Source of the DNA: Caulobacter segnis
GTDB lineage: Bacteria; Pseudomonadota; Alphaproteobacteria; Caulobacterales; Caulobacteraceae
Length of the DNA: 64,000 nucleotides
Direction: 5' to 3'
Assembly: GCF_023935105.1 (NCBI RefSeq)
Contig: NZ_CP096040.1
Location: 1,798,001-1,862,000 of the forward strand
Shown: positions 49,430 to 57,613 of the stretch, piece by piece
Position numbering within the stretch: position 1 is the stretch's first letter
How the letters are laid out: each line of letters begins with the position of its first letter
The notes under the pieces: model-generated
Database searches by the model: none
What the model was told of the DNA's origin: nothing
Seen by the model: only the letters and a program-made list of their open reading frames with translations
Made by a program: the position numbers and the translations under genes

Positions 49430-49921
49430 TTAGCGCGGCAATGCCGAATCCGAAATAGACTGCTCAAACAATACTTCTCGATTATCATTGACCCTCAGAA
49501 TGACACTCTCGAAGCTATCACCTTTATCATAGATATTGATATAGTATTTTACCGTGTATATAGCGTCTTGCGGCAGCAACCCAGCGTTCAGCATGGGCAG
49601 GCAGGTATTCAGGTTGGACACGCTGTAGATGCCCCTACTGGCGTAACAGTCCAGTGCGATCGTTTTGCCGTCAGTGGTAGTGAATCTTATTGGCCTTCGA
49701 GCCGACGGGTTAAACGAGCCGTCAAAGTGGCCTTGCACGGTGACAATCTCAACGTCCGCCGCTGGTTGCCAACGCGCTGCTTTCGTTGTGCGCTCGAGCC
49801 GCTGAATCGTCGTGTATACGGCAAGTCCGCCAATACAGACGACGGGCACCATAAGTATTACGTCACGGACTGTGGCACCGATGCTTCTGGGTCTTCCCGA
49901 CCCGTAGTTGTCGCGGCCCAT
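49430..49921 (-). CDS. Orphan single-TM protein with AT-rich 3' half
   Basis: A 163-residue protein from the ATG at 49921 with one TM (VRDVILMVPVVCIGGLAVYT) near residues 18-38 and a soluble beta-rich tail (VEIVTVQGHFDGSFNPSARR, then YTVKYYINIYDKGDSFESVI). The paired Cys are in LDCYASRG and NTCLPML. Base composition from 49440 to 49570 is clearly more AT-rich than the window (runs such as TATCATAGATATTGATATAG), and rare codons appear, pointing to recent acquisition. No family recognised. Confidence 0.6.
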   Translation of the reverse strand: MGRDNYGSGRPRSIGATVRDVILMVPVVCIGGLAVYTTIQRLERTTKAARWQPAADVEIVTVQGHFDGSFNPSARRPIRFTTTDGKTIALDCYASRGIYSVSNLNTCLPMLNAGLLPQDAIYTVKYYINIYDKGDSFESVILRVNDNREVLFEQSISDSALPR

Positions 49922-50221
49922 CAGTCCCTCCACCGGCCTGCGTGGCCCGACCCTGCGGCATGCCGCATATACCAGCTTGTGATCGGCCACAGCGACCTTT
50001 CTGCTACCGCCTTAAGGCCAGGAAGGCCTCAAAGCCTTGACGCGGTCTTTTCCCGCCTCGTGACGATGGCCGCGGCGATAGCGGTTGACGAGGCGATTCC
50101 AGCCTGTGGAGTGAAGTAGACTTCCGGGAAGCCGTTTAGCGGACATACCGAACTGCCGTGAAGGGTCGAAAGCCGTCGTTTGAGCCGCTAGCCATGGGTT
50201 ATGGCCAATCTATGATGCCCT
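49922..50221. other. Intergenic gap, nothing recognised
   Basis: Between the AT-rich orphan and the lipoprotein gene. Short GC palindromes such as CTTAAGGCCAGGAAGGCCT are present (about 50011-50029). No gene, RNA or promoter is convincing. Confidence 0.4.
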
Positions 50222-50737
50222 ATGCGCCAGCTTTTCTCGTTCAAGCCAACGTCGATGATCGCCGCCTTGCTCCTGGCCGCTTGCGCCGTTCCCGCTCGGC
50301 ATGATGCGGGGCCGCGTGAGACATGGGGCTTTGCAGCAGCAAGCGAAGCGTGGCCGGCCAAACTCATCTATGGGCTCGACAACACTGACGTGGTCTCTCT
50401 CGGCTTCACCTGCCATGCCGGGTCAGGCCGTGCTCAGATCGTTGTCTTCGTTTCGGAGGAGGAAGAGACCTGGCCGGAAAGACTGGAACTGCACAGCGGC
50501 AAAGCCCGGCAGACATTTGATCTTATCCCGCCGGTCCAAGCGGATCTTCCAGTGCTCAACGCGGATATTGATCCCGCTTCACCCCTGGCCGCCGCATTCG
50601 CTCAGACAGGCCAGCTAGAGAGCACGATGGGCGGCGTCAGGCGGAGCCTCGGGGCTGCTGACAATGGCGAGCGCCGCGCGGTATCGGACTTTTGGCGCAG
50701 TTGCGTCGGCGATCGTTCCTCAAAGCCAAACCGCTAA
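50222..50737 (+). CDS. Hypothetical lipoprotein
   Basis: A 171-residue protein with signal MRQLFSFKPTSMIAALLLAA and lipobox LAAC. The mature part is beta-rich (YGLDNTDVVSLGFTCHAGSG, VVFVSEEEETWPERLELHSG) with Cys in FTCHAG and WRSCVGD that may pair. No family recognised. Residue +2 after Cys is Ala, favouring outer membrane location. Confidence 0.65.
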   Translation: MRQLFSFKPTSMIAALLLAACAVPARHDAGPRETWGFAAASEAWPAKLIYGLDNTDVVSLGFTCHAGSGRAQIVVFVSEEEETWPERLELHSGKARQTFDLIPPVQADLPVLNADIDPASPLAAAFAQTGQLESTMGGVRRSLGAADNGERRAVSDFWRSCVGDRSSKPNR

Positions 50738-51357
50738 CTGGGATACTGCCGGCGTCCTTGGGTTCGATCTGGACCCCGGCTTTCGCCGGGTGTTTTGGGC
50801 GAGCACGGGGATTGAGCGTGCTGAATGATCCGTGTTCGCGAGATCGCAGTCAGCGAAATCAATCGCTTATCGATTTTAGACGCCTCTGAATGATCCGCGT
50901 TCAAAACCGCCCCCATACTGATCGCTGTCCCCGTCGCAAGGGGAGGGCGCTTGGATCCGGCCCAAAGCGGCGGCGGGGACAGGCTGAGCGGGGCCGCGTG
51001 GTCTCGAAGCGGTCCGGACCGGGGTCTGTTCGTTGGATAGATCCGGGATCCCGGGAAGGACCGCAGAGAGGCGAGCGCGGAGCGACAGGGCGGTGATCGA
51101 TCCAAAGCCGCCTATCGTGGATCGTCGGGACCGATACGGAAAAGCCGTTCGGTTCGGTCCGCGCCCGTCCGGGGGCTATGGGGTCCCGAGCTCAAAACGC
51201 TCACGCCCCCCCATCCTCACGGGCAAGAACAGCCTGGCGGAGCGGACGTCCGAGCCGAAACGCAAACAAACACTCACGGTCTCCGGGTTCGCCCGGCCGC
51301 TCCGTCGCCTCCCCACACCTTCAGCGGCTGCCCGCGTGAAGCGGGAAAGCCGTGACC
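50738..51357. other. 620-base gene-free stretch with a terminator and a direct repeat
   Basis: It holds a hairpin with T-run at 50773-50796, a 17-bp direct repeat (CTGAATGATCCGTGTTC at 50821-50837, with CTGAATGATCCGCGTTC at 50886-50902), an AT-rich patch between the copies and the palindrome CCGGGATCCCGG near 51044. Open frames here are short, and none has a convincing start or family. Confidence 0.5.
50773..50796 (+). terminator. Intrinsic terminator candidate after the lipoprotein gene
   Basis: CCCGGC-TTTC-GCCGGG (50775-50790) followed by TGTTTT. The sequence GGACCCCGGCTTTCGCCGGG is also common as an intergenic repeat in alphaproteobacteria. Confidence 0.5.
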
Positions 51358-52101
51358 TCACCACGCCAGCGCCGCTTCGCCCCGCAGGATCGCTTCGGCC
51401 TCGGCCGAATGTTTGCCGCCCTCGCGGTCGTGCAGGACCAAGGGCGGCAGCAGGACCAGCGGGGCCTTGCCGGTCTTGATCGCCCGGACGATCACCCGCT
51501 TGGCCGGGGCGTCGGCGAACGGCGCGACCGGGCGGATGCGGAACGAGCCGGCCTTGGGCGACAGCAGTTGGAGGATATCGGCCAGGCGGTCGGCGCGGTG
51601 GATCAGGGTGATCGTCCCGCCCTCGCGCACCGCCTTCAGGCAGAAGCCCGTCCAGGCCGTCAGGCCGCCATCGGCCATCCAGGCGCCGCTCTTGGCCGGG
51701 GCGGGGGCGCGCAGGGTCGCCGGGTCGTCGAAGAACGGGGGATTGGCCATCACCGCGTCGAAGCAAGGCAGGTCCAGGGCGCGGAAGCCGGCCTCGACAT
51801 CGCCCTGGACGACGGCGACTCGCTCGGCCAGACCGTTCAGCGCCGCATTGTCGGCGGCGAGGGCGGCGGCGACGGAATCACGCTCCACGCCCTGGAAGAT
51901 CGCGCCGGGCCGGCGAGTCGCCGCCGCCAGCAGGGCGCCGCCCACACCGCATCCGGGTTCGAGGACGCGCTGGCCGGGCAGGGCGTCGCAAGCGGCCGCC
52001 AGCAGCGCCGCGTCCATGCCGGCCCTGTATCCGTCGGGCTTCTGGCGCAGCCGCACCCGGCCGCCCAGAACCCGGTCCTCCGTCACCTGCTGATCGTCCA
52101 A
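51358..52101 (-). CDS. TrmN6-like (tRNA1(Val) adenine-37 N6) methyltransferase family
   Basis: A 247-residue class I methyltransferase. Motif I is VLEPGCGVGGALLAAATR, motif II is QGVERDSVAA, and the catalytic NPPF is in DAVMANPPFFDDP, characteristic of N6-adenine or N5-glutamine methylation. GYRAGMDAALLAAACDALPG is typical of the TrmN6/YfiC group. It is divergent from the polyprenyl synthase gene, an arrangement frequent in alphaproteobacteria. The exact tRNA target is not proven by sequence. Confidence 0.85.
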   Translation of the reverse strand: MDDQQVTEDRVLGGRVRLRQKPDGYRAGMDAALLAAACDALPGQRVLEPGCGVGGALLAAATRRPGAIFQGVERDSVAAALAADNAALNGLAERVAVVQGDVEAGFRALDLPCFDAVMANPPFFDDPATLRAPAPAKSGAWMADGGLTAWTGFCLKAVREGGTITLIHRADRLADILQLLSPKAGSFRIRPVAPFADAPAKRVIVRAIKTGKAPLVLLPPLVLHDREGGKHSAEAEAILRGEAALAW

Positions 52102-52193
52102 CGCTTTCAGGCCTTGTGCTCTCCTTGACCCTGACCTATCCCGCCACCATTGTCCCTCGCAACGGTTCGTGCGGGGAACGCCGCTAGGAGACG

Positions 52194-53225
52194 ATGGTTT
52201 TGGACGCAGCGACAGCGACCCTCCCCCGGACGTCGGGCTCGGTGGATCGTCTCGTGCGCCTCGCCGAGGCCGACATGAAGGGCGTCAACGCCCTGATCAC
52301 CGATCGCATGCAGAGCGACGTGCCGATCATCCCGGCCCTGGCCGAGCACCTGATCGCCGCCGGCGGCAAGCGCCTGCGGCCGCTGCTGACCGTGGCCGCC
52401 GCCCGCCTGGCGGCTTCGGATGGGGCCGGCTCGGAGAACGACCACTGCCTGAAGCTGGCCGCGGCCGTCGAGTTCATCCACACCGCCACCCTGCTGCACG
52501 ACGACGTGGTGGACGGCAGCCAGCTGCGTCGCGGCAAGGTCGCCGCGCACCTGATCTGGGGCGCGGCCCAGAGCGTGCTGGTCGGCGACTTCCTGTTCGC
52601 CCGGGCCTTCGAGCTGATGGTCGAGACCAACTCGATGAAGGCGCTGGAGATCCTGGCCCGCGCCAGCCGTGTCATCGCCGAGGGCGAGGTGCTGCAGCTG
52701 ATGCGCAGCCACGACCTGAACCTGTCGCAGGCCGTCTATCTGGAGATCATCCAGGCCAAGACCGCCGAGCTGTTCGCCGCCGCCTCCGAGGCTGGCGCGG
52801 TCTCGGCCGGGGTCGACGCGGCCAAGGCGCAGGCGCTGAAGGCCTACGGCCTGAACCTGGGCCTGGCCTTCCAGCTGGTCGACGACGCCCTGGACTACGG
52901 CGGCACGACCGAGGCCCTGGGCAAGAACGCCGGCGACGACTTCCGCGAAGGCAAGGCGACCCTGCCGCTGCTGCTGGCCATCGCCCGCTCCGGTCCCCGC
53001 GAGGCCGAATTCTGGGAACGCGCCATCGGCCGCCGCGAGCAGACCGAGGCCGATTTCCGTCGGGCCCGCGAGCTGATCGTCGGCACGGGCGCCCTGGACG
53101 CCACCCTGGACCTGGCCGCCGACTATGCCGACAAGGCCAAGGCGGCGCTGGCGATCTTCCCGGCCAACGACTGGCGCGGGGCTCTGGAAGACCTGGCCGA
53201 CTTCGCCGTCAGCCGCAGGACCTGA
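52194..53225 (+). CDS. ispB: Long-chain polyprenyl diphosphate synthase
   Basis: A 343-residue prenyltransferase. GGKRLRPLLTVAAARL binds IPP, the first Asp-rich motif is LLHDDVVDGSQLRRG (about residues 100-114), and the second is QLVDDALDYGG (about 226-236). Small residues five and four before the first DDxxD (here Ala-Thr) are typical of long-chain enzymes making the ubiquinone side chain (C40-C50). Chain length is not fixed by sequence; Caulobacter uses Q-10, so a decaprenyl product is likely. Confidence 0.92.
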   Translation: MVLDAATATLPRTSGSVDRLVRLAEADMKGVNALITDRMQSDVPIIPALAEHLIAAGGKRLRPLLTVAAARLAASDGAGSENDHCLKLAAAVEFIHTATLLHDDVVDGSQLRRGKVAAHLIWGAAQSVLVGDFLFARAFELMVETNSMKALEILARASRVIAEGEVLQLMRSHDLNLSQAVYLEIIQAKTAELFAAASEAGAVSAGVDAAKAQALKAYGLNLGLAFQLVDDALDYGGTTEALGKNAGDDFREGKATLPLLLAIARSGPREAEFWERAIGRREQTEADFRRARELIVGTGALDATLDLAADYADKAKAALAIFPANDWRGALEDLADFAVSRRT

Positions 53226-53346
53226 GCGGGTGACGCGCGGCCTGCGGTGAATTCGGCGTAATCCGGGCCTGGCGATCTTCACAGCGGGGCCGGACGGAAC
53301 CACGTACGGGGCGCTGGCCTTTTAAGGCCTTCGAGAGGGCGACGAC

Positions 53347-53742
53347 GTGATCCGTTTCATTCTGAACGTTCTGTGGTTCATCTGCGGCGGCCTGGTCACC
53401 GGCCTGGGCTGGCTGCTGGCCGGCGTGCTGCTGGCCATCACCATCGTGGGCCTGCCCTATGCCGGCGCGGCCTTTCGCATCGCCGGCTTCGCCTTCTGGC
53501 CCTTCGGCAAGGAGATCGTTCATCGCGAGATCCTGGGCCGTTCCGACATCGGCACGGGACCGCTGGGGACCGTGCTGAACGTGATCTGGTTCATTCTGGC
53601 CGGCTGGTGGCTGGCCCTGGGCCACGTGATCGTCGCGGTCGCGGAAGCCATCTCGATCATCGGCATCCCATTCGCGATCAAGGACCTGCAACTGGCCTAC
53701 ATCGCCCTGGCCCCGATCGGCCGGGACGTGGTCCGGCGCTAG
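53347..53742 (+). CDS. YccF family membrane protein
   Basis: A 131-residue protein starting at GTG. It is an internal duplication: two copies of a module NVLWFICGGLVTGLGWLLAG / NVIWFILAGWWLALGHVIVA, each followed by ITIVGLPYAGAAFRIA / ISIIGIPFAIKDLQLA and a Pro-containing loop. Four TM segments. Function unknown. Its TAG shares CTAG with the stop codon of the convergent ccdB. Confidence 0.9.
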   Translation: MIRFILNVLWFICGGLVTGLGWLLAGVLLAITIVGLPYAGAAFRIAGFAFWPFGKEIVHREILGRSDIGTGPLGTVLNVIWFILAGWWLALGHVIVAVAEAISIIGIPFAIKDLQLAYIALAPIGRDVVRR

Positions 53743-54047
53743 AAGCCGGTGAACAGGCGGTCCAGCGCGCGCCGGATGGCGTCTTCTTGCTGGGCCAAGC
53801 TGCCGGCGCGACGGCGTAGAATCGTGGCCGAGACGCTGAAAAGTTCGCTGACAACCAAGGTAAGCGGTTCGCCCGCGATCTCGACGCGGACTTCCAGGTC
53901 GCCCACCGCGCGTTCGGCGTCGTTAACCGCTGGCGCGACAACGACCTCCGAAAGGTCGAGAAGATGGTGCGAAGAGAGAACAACGAGGAACGGCGCGATC
54001 GAGCGTGTCTCTGGAGACGCGTTCGCATAGGCGTCGAACTGTCTCAA
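53739..54047 (-). CDS. ccdB: CcdB-family toxin
   Basis: A 102-residue protein starting at TTG one base after the antitoxin stop codon. It has the CcdB pattern: RQFDAYAN at the start, IAPFLVVLSSHHLLDL, and a C-terminal helix QEDAIRRALDRLFTGF. In F-plasmid CcdB (101 residues) the last three, Trp-Gly-Ile, are needed to poison gyrase; here they read Thr-Gly-Phe. The toxin may be weak or have another target. The fixed TTG start and overlap with ccdA are typical of coupled toxin-antitoxin pairs. Confidence 0.82.
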   Translation of the reverse strand: MRQFDAYANASPETRSIAPFLVVLSSHHLLDLSEVVVAPAVNDAERAVGDLEVRVEIAGEPLTLVVSELFSVSATILRRRAGSLAQQEDAIRRALDRLFTGF

Positions 54048-54048
54048 G

Positions 54049-54279
54049 TTACCACTTTCTGAAATGGTCCGAGATCAGTCCGCGCCGAGCAATCCGCGCA
54101 TTGTGGTCCGCGATCGCCTCAGCGTTGTCCTCGGCCCAGCGGCGGGCGCGTTCTTCGGCTCCGGCCGGATCGACCTTCTGAAGATGCAGGCGAAGCTGAG
54201 TTTCGCTCATGCCGGCGACCGAGATCCCGAGCCGCTCGGCCTGGGCCAGCAGTTCCGGATCGATGTGCGGCGCGTTCAT
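54049..54279 (-). CDS. ccdA: CcdA-family antitoxin
   Basis: A 76-residue protein from the ATG at 54279 (a GTG at 54315 would add 12 residues). N-terminal ELLAQAERLGISVAGMSE is the ribbon-helix-helix DNA-binding part; the C-terminal RARRWAEDNAEAIADHNARI followed by GLISDHFRKW matches the toxin-binding tail of CcdA. It should neutralise CcdB and repress the operon. An inverted repeat lies about 70-90 bases upstream. Confidence 0.85.
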   Translation of the reverse strand: MNAPHIDPELLAQAERLGISVAGMSETQLRLHLQKVDPAGAEERARRWAEDNAEAIADHNARIARRGLISDHFRKW

Positions 54280-54350
54280 GGGGCGAGAGGCTAGCACGAC
54301 GTGCTCCTGGCTCACAGCGGAGCGGCCAGTTTGGCGAGTGGCGGCGGGAA

Positions 54351-54367
54351 ATCAACTATGAATTGAT
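54351..54367. promoter_or_regulatory. Inverted repeat upstream of ccdAB
   Basis: ATCAA-CTATGAA-TTGAT is a 5-bp dyad extended by TATGA-like symmetry, overlapping the GNAT stop codon. AT-rich and just before ccdA, it may be the CcdA operator or the pair's promoter. Confidence 0.4.
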
Positions 54368-54811
54368 ATGGAGTGCGGCGCGTCGCATCACGTGCGTCCA
54401 GGGCCCGCTCGTATCCGCCACAAACCCCTGCGCTTCCCAGAACGGCCCAGAGGCTTCCGAGGCCCCGGCGTTGACCGTGAGCAGCCGCACGCTATCGAAG
54501 CCCTCGTGGATCAGGGCCGAGGCGAGGGCGGTCGCCACGCCCCTCCGGCGCATGGCGGGGCGGACGTAGAAGCGGCGCAGACGGCGCGCGGGTTCGGAGG
54601 ACGCGGGTTCGACGGTCATGCCGCCGACCCCCGCGAGCTCTCCAACCAGATACGCGGCGAGGAGGGCCTCGCCGTCGTCCTGGAAGCGTGCGCCCTTGGC
54701 CCAGCCGTCGGCCAGCAGGGCCATGTTGCGCACGCCTTCGCCGGAGGCCTCGGCGACCAAGTCGTCGAAGCCGTCCGGCAGCTCGTCGAAGATGCGGACG
54801 AGCTGGAGCAA
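54356..54811 (-). CDS. GNAT-family N-acetyltransferase
   Basis: A 151-residue protein. The acetyl-CoA motif is RRFYVRPAMRRRGVATALAS (about residues 78-98), followed by VRLLTVNAGASEASGPFWEA QGF. The start used is a TTG seven bases after the fumC stop; no clear ribosome site is visible, so translational coupling or a downstream start is possible. Substrate unknown. It lies between fumC and ccdAB on the same strand. Confidence 0.75.
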   Translation of the reverse strand: MLQLVRIFDELPDGFDDLVAEASGEGVRNMALLADGWAKGARFQDDGEALLAAYLVGELAGVGGMTVEPASSEPARRLRRFYVRPAMRRRGVATALASALIHEGFDSVRLLTVNAGASEASGPFWEAQGFVADTSGPWTHVMRRAALHINS

Positions 54812-54817
54812 GTCGGA

Positions 54818-56209
54818 TCAGCCCGGCGAGACCATCTTTTCCGGACGGACGTACTGGTCGAACTCCTCGTTCGTCAGGTAGCCGCCGCCGACGGCTTCTT
54901 CGCGCAGCGTGGTGCCGTTCTTGTGGGCCGTCTTGGCGATCTTGGCGCAGATGTCGTAGCCCAAGCGGCCGTTCAGGGCCGTGACCAGCATCAGGCTGTT
55001 CTCGACGCCCTTCTTGATGTTGTCGATGCGCGGCTCGATGCCGACGACGCAGTTGTCGGTGAAGCTGACCGCCGCGTCGGCCAGCAGGCGGACCGACTGC
55101 AGGAAGTTGTAGGCCATCACCGGGTTGAAGACGTTCAGCTCGAAATGGCCCTGGCTGCCGGCGAAGGTCAGGGCGGCGTGGTTGCCGAACACCTGGACGC
55201 AGACCTGGGTGAGGGCCTCGCACTGGGTCGGGTTGACCTTGCCTGGCATGATCGACGAGCCCGGCTCGTTCTCCGGCAGGGACAGTTCGCCGAGGCCGGC
55301 GCGGGGGCCCGAACCCAGGAAGCGGATGTCGTTGGCGATCTTGAACAGGCTGGCGGCGACCGTGTTGATGGCGCCGTGCGAGAACACCATGGCGTCGTGG
55401 GCGGCCAGGGCCTCGAACTTGTTCGGGGCGGTCGTGAACGCGAGGCCGGTGATCGAAGCGATGGCCTCGGCCACGCCCTCGGCGAAGCCGATCGGGGCGT
55501 TCAGGCCGGTGCCGACGGCGGTGCCGCCCTGGGCCAACTGCATCAGCTTGGGCAGGGTGCTCTCGATGCGCTCGATGCCGTTGGCGACCTGCTGGGTATA
55601 GCCGCCGAACTCCTGGCCCAGGGTCAGCGGGGTGGCGTCCTGGGTGTGGGTGCGGCCGATCTTGATGATGTCTGCCCAGGCCTTGGTCTTGGCCTCCAGG
55701 GCGGCGTGCAGATGCTTCAGGGCCGGCAGCAGGTCATGGACGATCTGCTCGGCGCAGGCCACGTGCATGGCCGTCGGATAGGTGTCGTTCGACGACTGGC
55801 TCATATTGACGTGGTCGTTCGGGTGGACAGGCTTCTTGCTGCCCATCACCCCGCCCAGGATCTCGATCGCGCGGTTCGAGATCACCTCGTTGGCGTTCAT
55901 GTTCGACTGGGTGCCCGAGCCCGTCTGCCAGACGACCAGCGGGAAGTGGTCGTTCAGCTTGCCTTCGATCACTTCGTTGGCGGCCTGGACGATGACGTCC
56001 TTCAGACCGGCGTCCAGCTTGCCCAGCTTGAAGTTGGTCTCGGCGGCCGCGCGCTTGACGATGCCCAGGGCCCGGACGACCGGCAGGGGCTGCTTCTCCC
56101 AGCCGATCTTGAAGTTGCCCAGGCTGCGCTGGGCTTGGGCGCCCCAGTAGCGGTCGGCGGCGACTTCGATGGGGCCGAAGGTGTCGGTCTCGGTGCGCGT
56201 GGCGGTCAT
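54818..56209 (-). CDS. fumC: Fumarate hydratase class II
   Basis: A 463-residue protein with the fumarase/aspartase signature [15 protein letters not shown] at about 316-330, plus [20 protein letters not shown] and [17 protein letters not shown]. It hydrates fumarate to malate in the TCA cycle and, lacking an iron-sulfur cluster, resists oxidants. Length equals the E. coli enzyme within a few residues. Confidence 0.96.
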   Translation of the reverse strand: MTATRTETDTFGPIEVAADRYWGAQAQRSLGNFKIGWEKQPLPVVRALGIVKRAAAETNFKLGKLDAGLKDVIVQAANEVIEGKLNDHFPLVVWQTGSGTQSNMNANEVISNRAIEILGGVMGSKKPVHPNDHVNMSQSSNDTYPTAMHVACAEQIVHDLLPALKHLHAALEAKTKAWADIIKIGRTHTQDATPLTLGQEFGGYTQQVANGIERIESTLPKLMQLAQGGTAVGTGLNAPIGFAEGVAEAIASITGLAFTTAPNKFEALAAHDAMVFSHGAINTVAASLFKIANDIRFLGSGPRAGLGELSLPENEPGSSIMPGKVNPTQCEALTQVCVQVFGNHAALTFAGSQGHFELNVFNPVMAYNFLQSVRLLADAAVSFTDNCVVGIEPRIDNIKKGVENSLMLVTALNGRLGYDICAKIAKTAHKNGTTLREEAVGGGYLTNEEFDQYVRPEKMVSPG

Positions 56210-56339
56210 GCGGCGGTCTCCGGAAAAACGGTCGAGCGCGGTCTAGACCTTGGGGACCGGCTTCGCAACGGCTCCAAGCGCAATGGCATGGTGCGGCGCA
56301 ACGGCGTTGGCTATATCGAAAGCGACCCAGGAGACGCCC

Positions 56340-56660
56340 ATGATCGTCACGACGACCAACGACCTGATCGGCTATCGCATTGTCGAGCACCTGGGGCTGG
56401 TGAGGGGCGTCACCGTCCGCTCGCGCAGCGTCATCGGCAATATCGGCGGCGCGGTGCAGTCGATCTTCGGCGGCAACATCACGATCTACACCAAGCTGGC
56501 CGAGACAGCGCGGCAGGAGGCCTACGACCTGCTGGTCGCCCATGCCCGCGAGGTCGGCGCCAACGCCATCCTGGCCATGCGCTACGACGCCAACGAGATC
56601 ATGGATGGGATCACCGAGGTCCTGGCCTACGGTACGGCCGTGAAGGTCGAGGCCCTCTAG
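56340..56660 (+). CDS. YbjQ family (DUF74) protein
   Basis: A 106-residue protein preceded by AGGAG. VTTTNDLIGYRIVEHLGLVR GVTVRSR, NIGGAVQSIFGGNITIYTKL and GANAILAMRYDANEI match the heavy-metal-binding-like YbjQ family, which forms pentamers; metal binding is not established. The next gene starts at GTG directly after its stop codon. Confidence 0.9.
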   Translation: MIVTTTNDLIGYRIVEHLGLVRGVTVRSRSVIGNIGGAVQSIFGGNITIYTKLAETARQEAYDLLVAHAREVGANAILAMRYDANEIMDGITEVLAYGTAVKVEAL

Positions 56661-57200
56661 GTGGCGGCGTTCGTCGCCTTTCCGCGCTCGATCAACACCG
56701 GCAAGCGCAAGGTGTTGAAGGAGGATCTGCTGGGCGTCGCCCAGGATATCGGCTTCAAGGAAGCCAAGACGTATCTGGCGAGCGGCAACCTGCTGCTGTG
56801 GGGCGATCACGCGGGCGGTGAGGATCTGGAGCGCCGGCTGGAAGACGCCCTGGAGGCCCGCATGGGCTTGCGAACCGAGTTCATGGTCCGCGCATCGGAA
56901 GACCTGAGGCGGATCATCGACGGTAATCCGTTCGAGGCCGAGGCGCGGGACCATCCCAGCCACGTGATCGTCAATTTCCTGAAGGTCCCGCTGCCCGGCG
57001 GCGATGAGGAAATCCTGCGGACGGCGAACACCGGTCCGGAGCGCTTCGTCGTGGCGGCGCGCGAACTCTATGTCGATTTCCCGATCAGCATCGCCGACTC
57101 GCTGCTCGACCGGGATTGGAAGAAGACCAAGCGCAATCCGGTCGGCACGACGCGGAACTGGAACACCGTGCTGAAGCTCGCCGAGATGCTGGGCGCATGA
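56661..57200 (+). CDS. DUF1697 family protein
   Basis: A 179-residue protein starting at GTG with no gap after the YbjQ stop. AAFVAFPRSINTGKRKVLKE, AKTYLASGNLLLWGD and the end KTKRNPVGTTRNWNTVLKLA EM are family hallmarks (usually VALLRGINVGGxxxxM; the RGINVGG is PRSINTGK here). Function unknown; cytosolic. Overlaps the next gene by ATGA. Confidence 0.85.
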   Translation: MAAFVAFPRSINTGKRKVLKEDLLGVAQDIGFKEAKTYLASGNLLLWGDHAGGEDLERRLEDALEARMGLRTEFMVRASEDLRRIIDGNPFEAEARDHPSHVIVNFLKVPLPGGDEEILRTANTGPERFVVAARELYVDFPISIADSLLDRDWKKTKRNPVGTTRNWNTVLKLAEMLGA

Positions 57201-57598
57201 CCTTGTCGCTGGACGGCGCCGACTGGACCCATCACGGCAAGGTCCGGGCTCGCGAGGCCGACGGCGCGCTGACCCTGGTGGTCGACGGCCTGACCACCCA
57301 GGGCAAGTACTACAAGCCGCTGATCTACGAGTTCTTCCGCAAGTCCTGGCGCGGCGCGCGGCCGGCCTGGGGCGAGTTCAGCGTCGAGATCGGCATGGAA
57401 TATGTCGGCGAACCGCCGTGGATGGACCTGGATAACCTGGCCAAGGCGCTGCTGGACGCCATCAAGGGCTATGCCTTCCACGACGACGCTCAGGTCGCCC
57501 GGCTGCTGGTCGAGCGACGGCCGGGCGAGCGCGAGCGGATCGTCATCCAGGTGCGGAAGCTGGACACGAACCTCATGCGCCGGACGCTCGAGGGCTGA
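57197..57598 (+). CDS. RusA-like Holliday junction resolvase family protein
   Basis: A 133-residue protein. The central block PWMDLDNLAKALLDAIKGYA followed by FHDDAQVARLLVERR has the three Asp of RusA (two in DLDN, one in HDDAQV) that bind Mg and cut Holliday junctions. RusA is usually phage-derived, but here it is the third gene of a coupled YbjQ-DUF1697 operon with no phage genes near and GC like its neighbours. The N-terminal 70 residues differ from standard RusA. Confidence 0.78.
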   Translation: MTLSLDGADWTHHGKVRAREADGALTLVVDGLTTQGKYYKPLIYEFFRKSWRGARPAWGEFSVEIGMEYVGEPPWMDLDNLAKALLDAIKGYAFHDDAQVARLLVERRPGERERIVIQVRKLDTNLMRRTLEG

Positions 57599-57613
57599 GG
57601 CGATCCTGGCTCG

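Noticed and set aside
50821..50902. 17-bp direct repeat considered as an attachment site
   Set aside because: Copies are only 65 bases apart, with no integrase or tRNA and no inserted segment between them.
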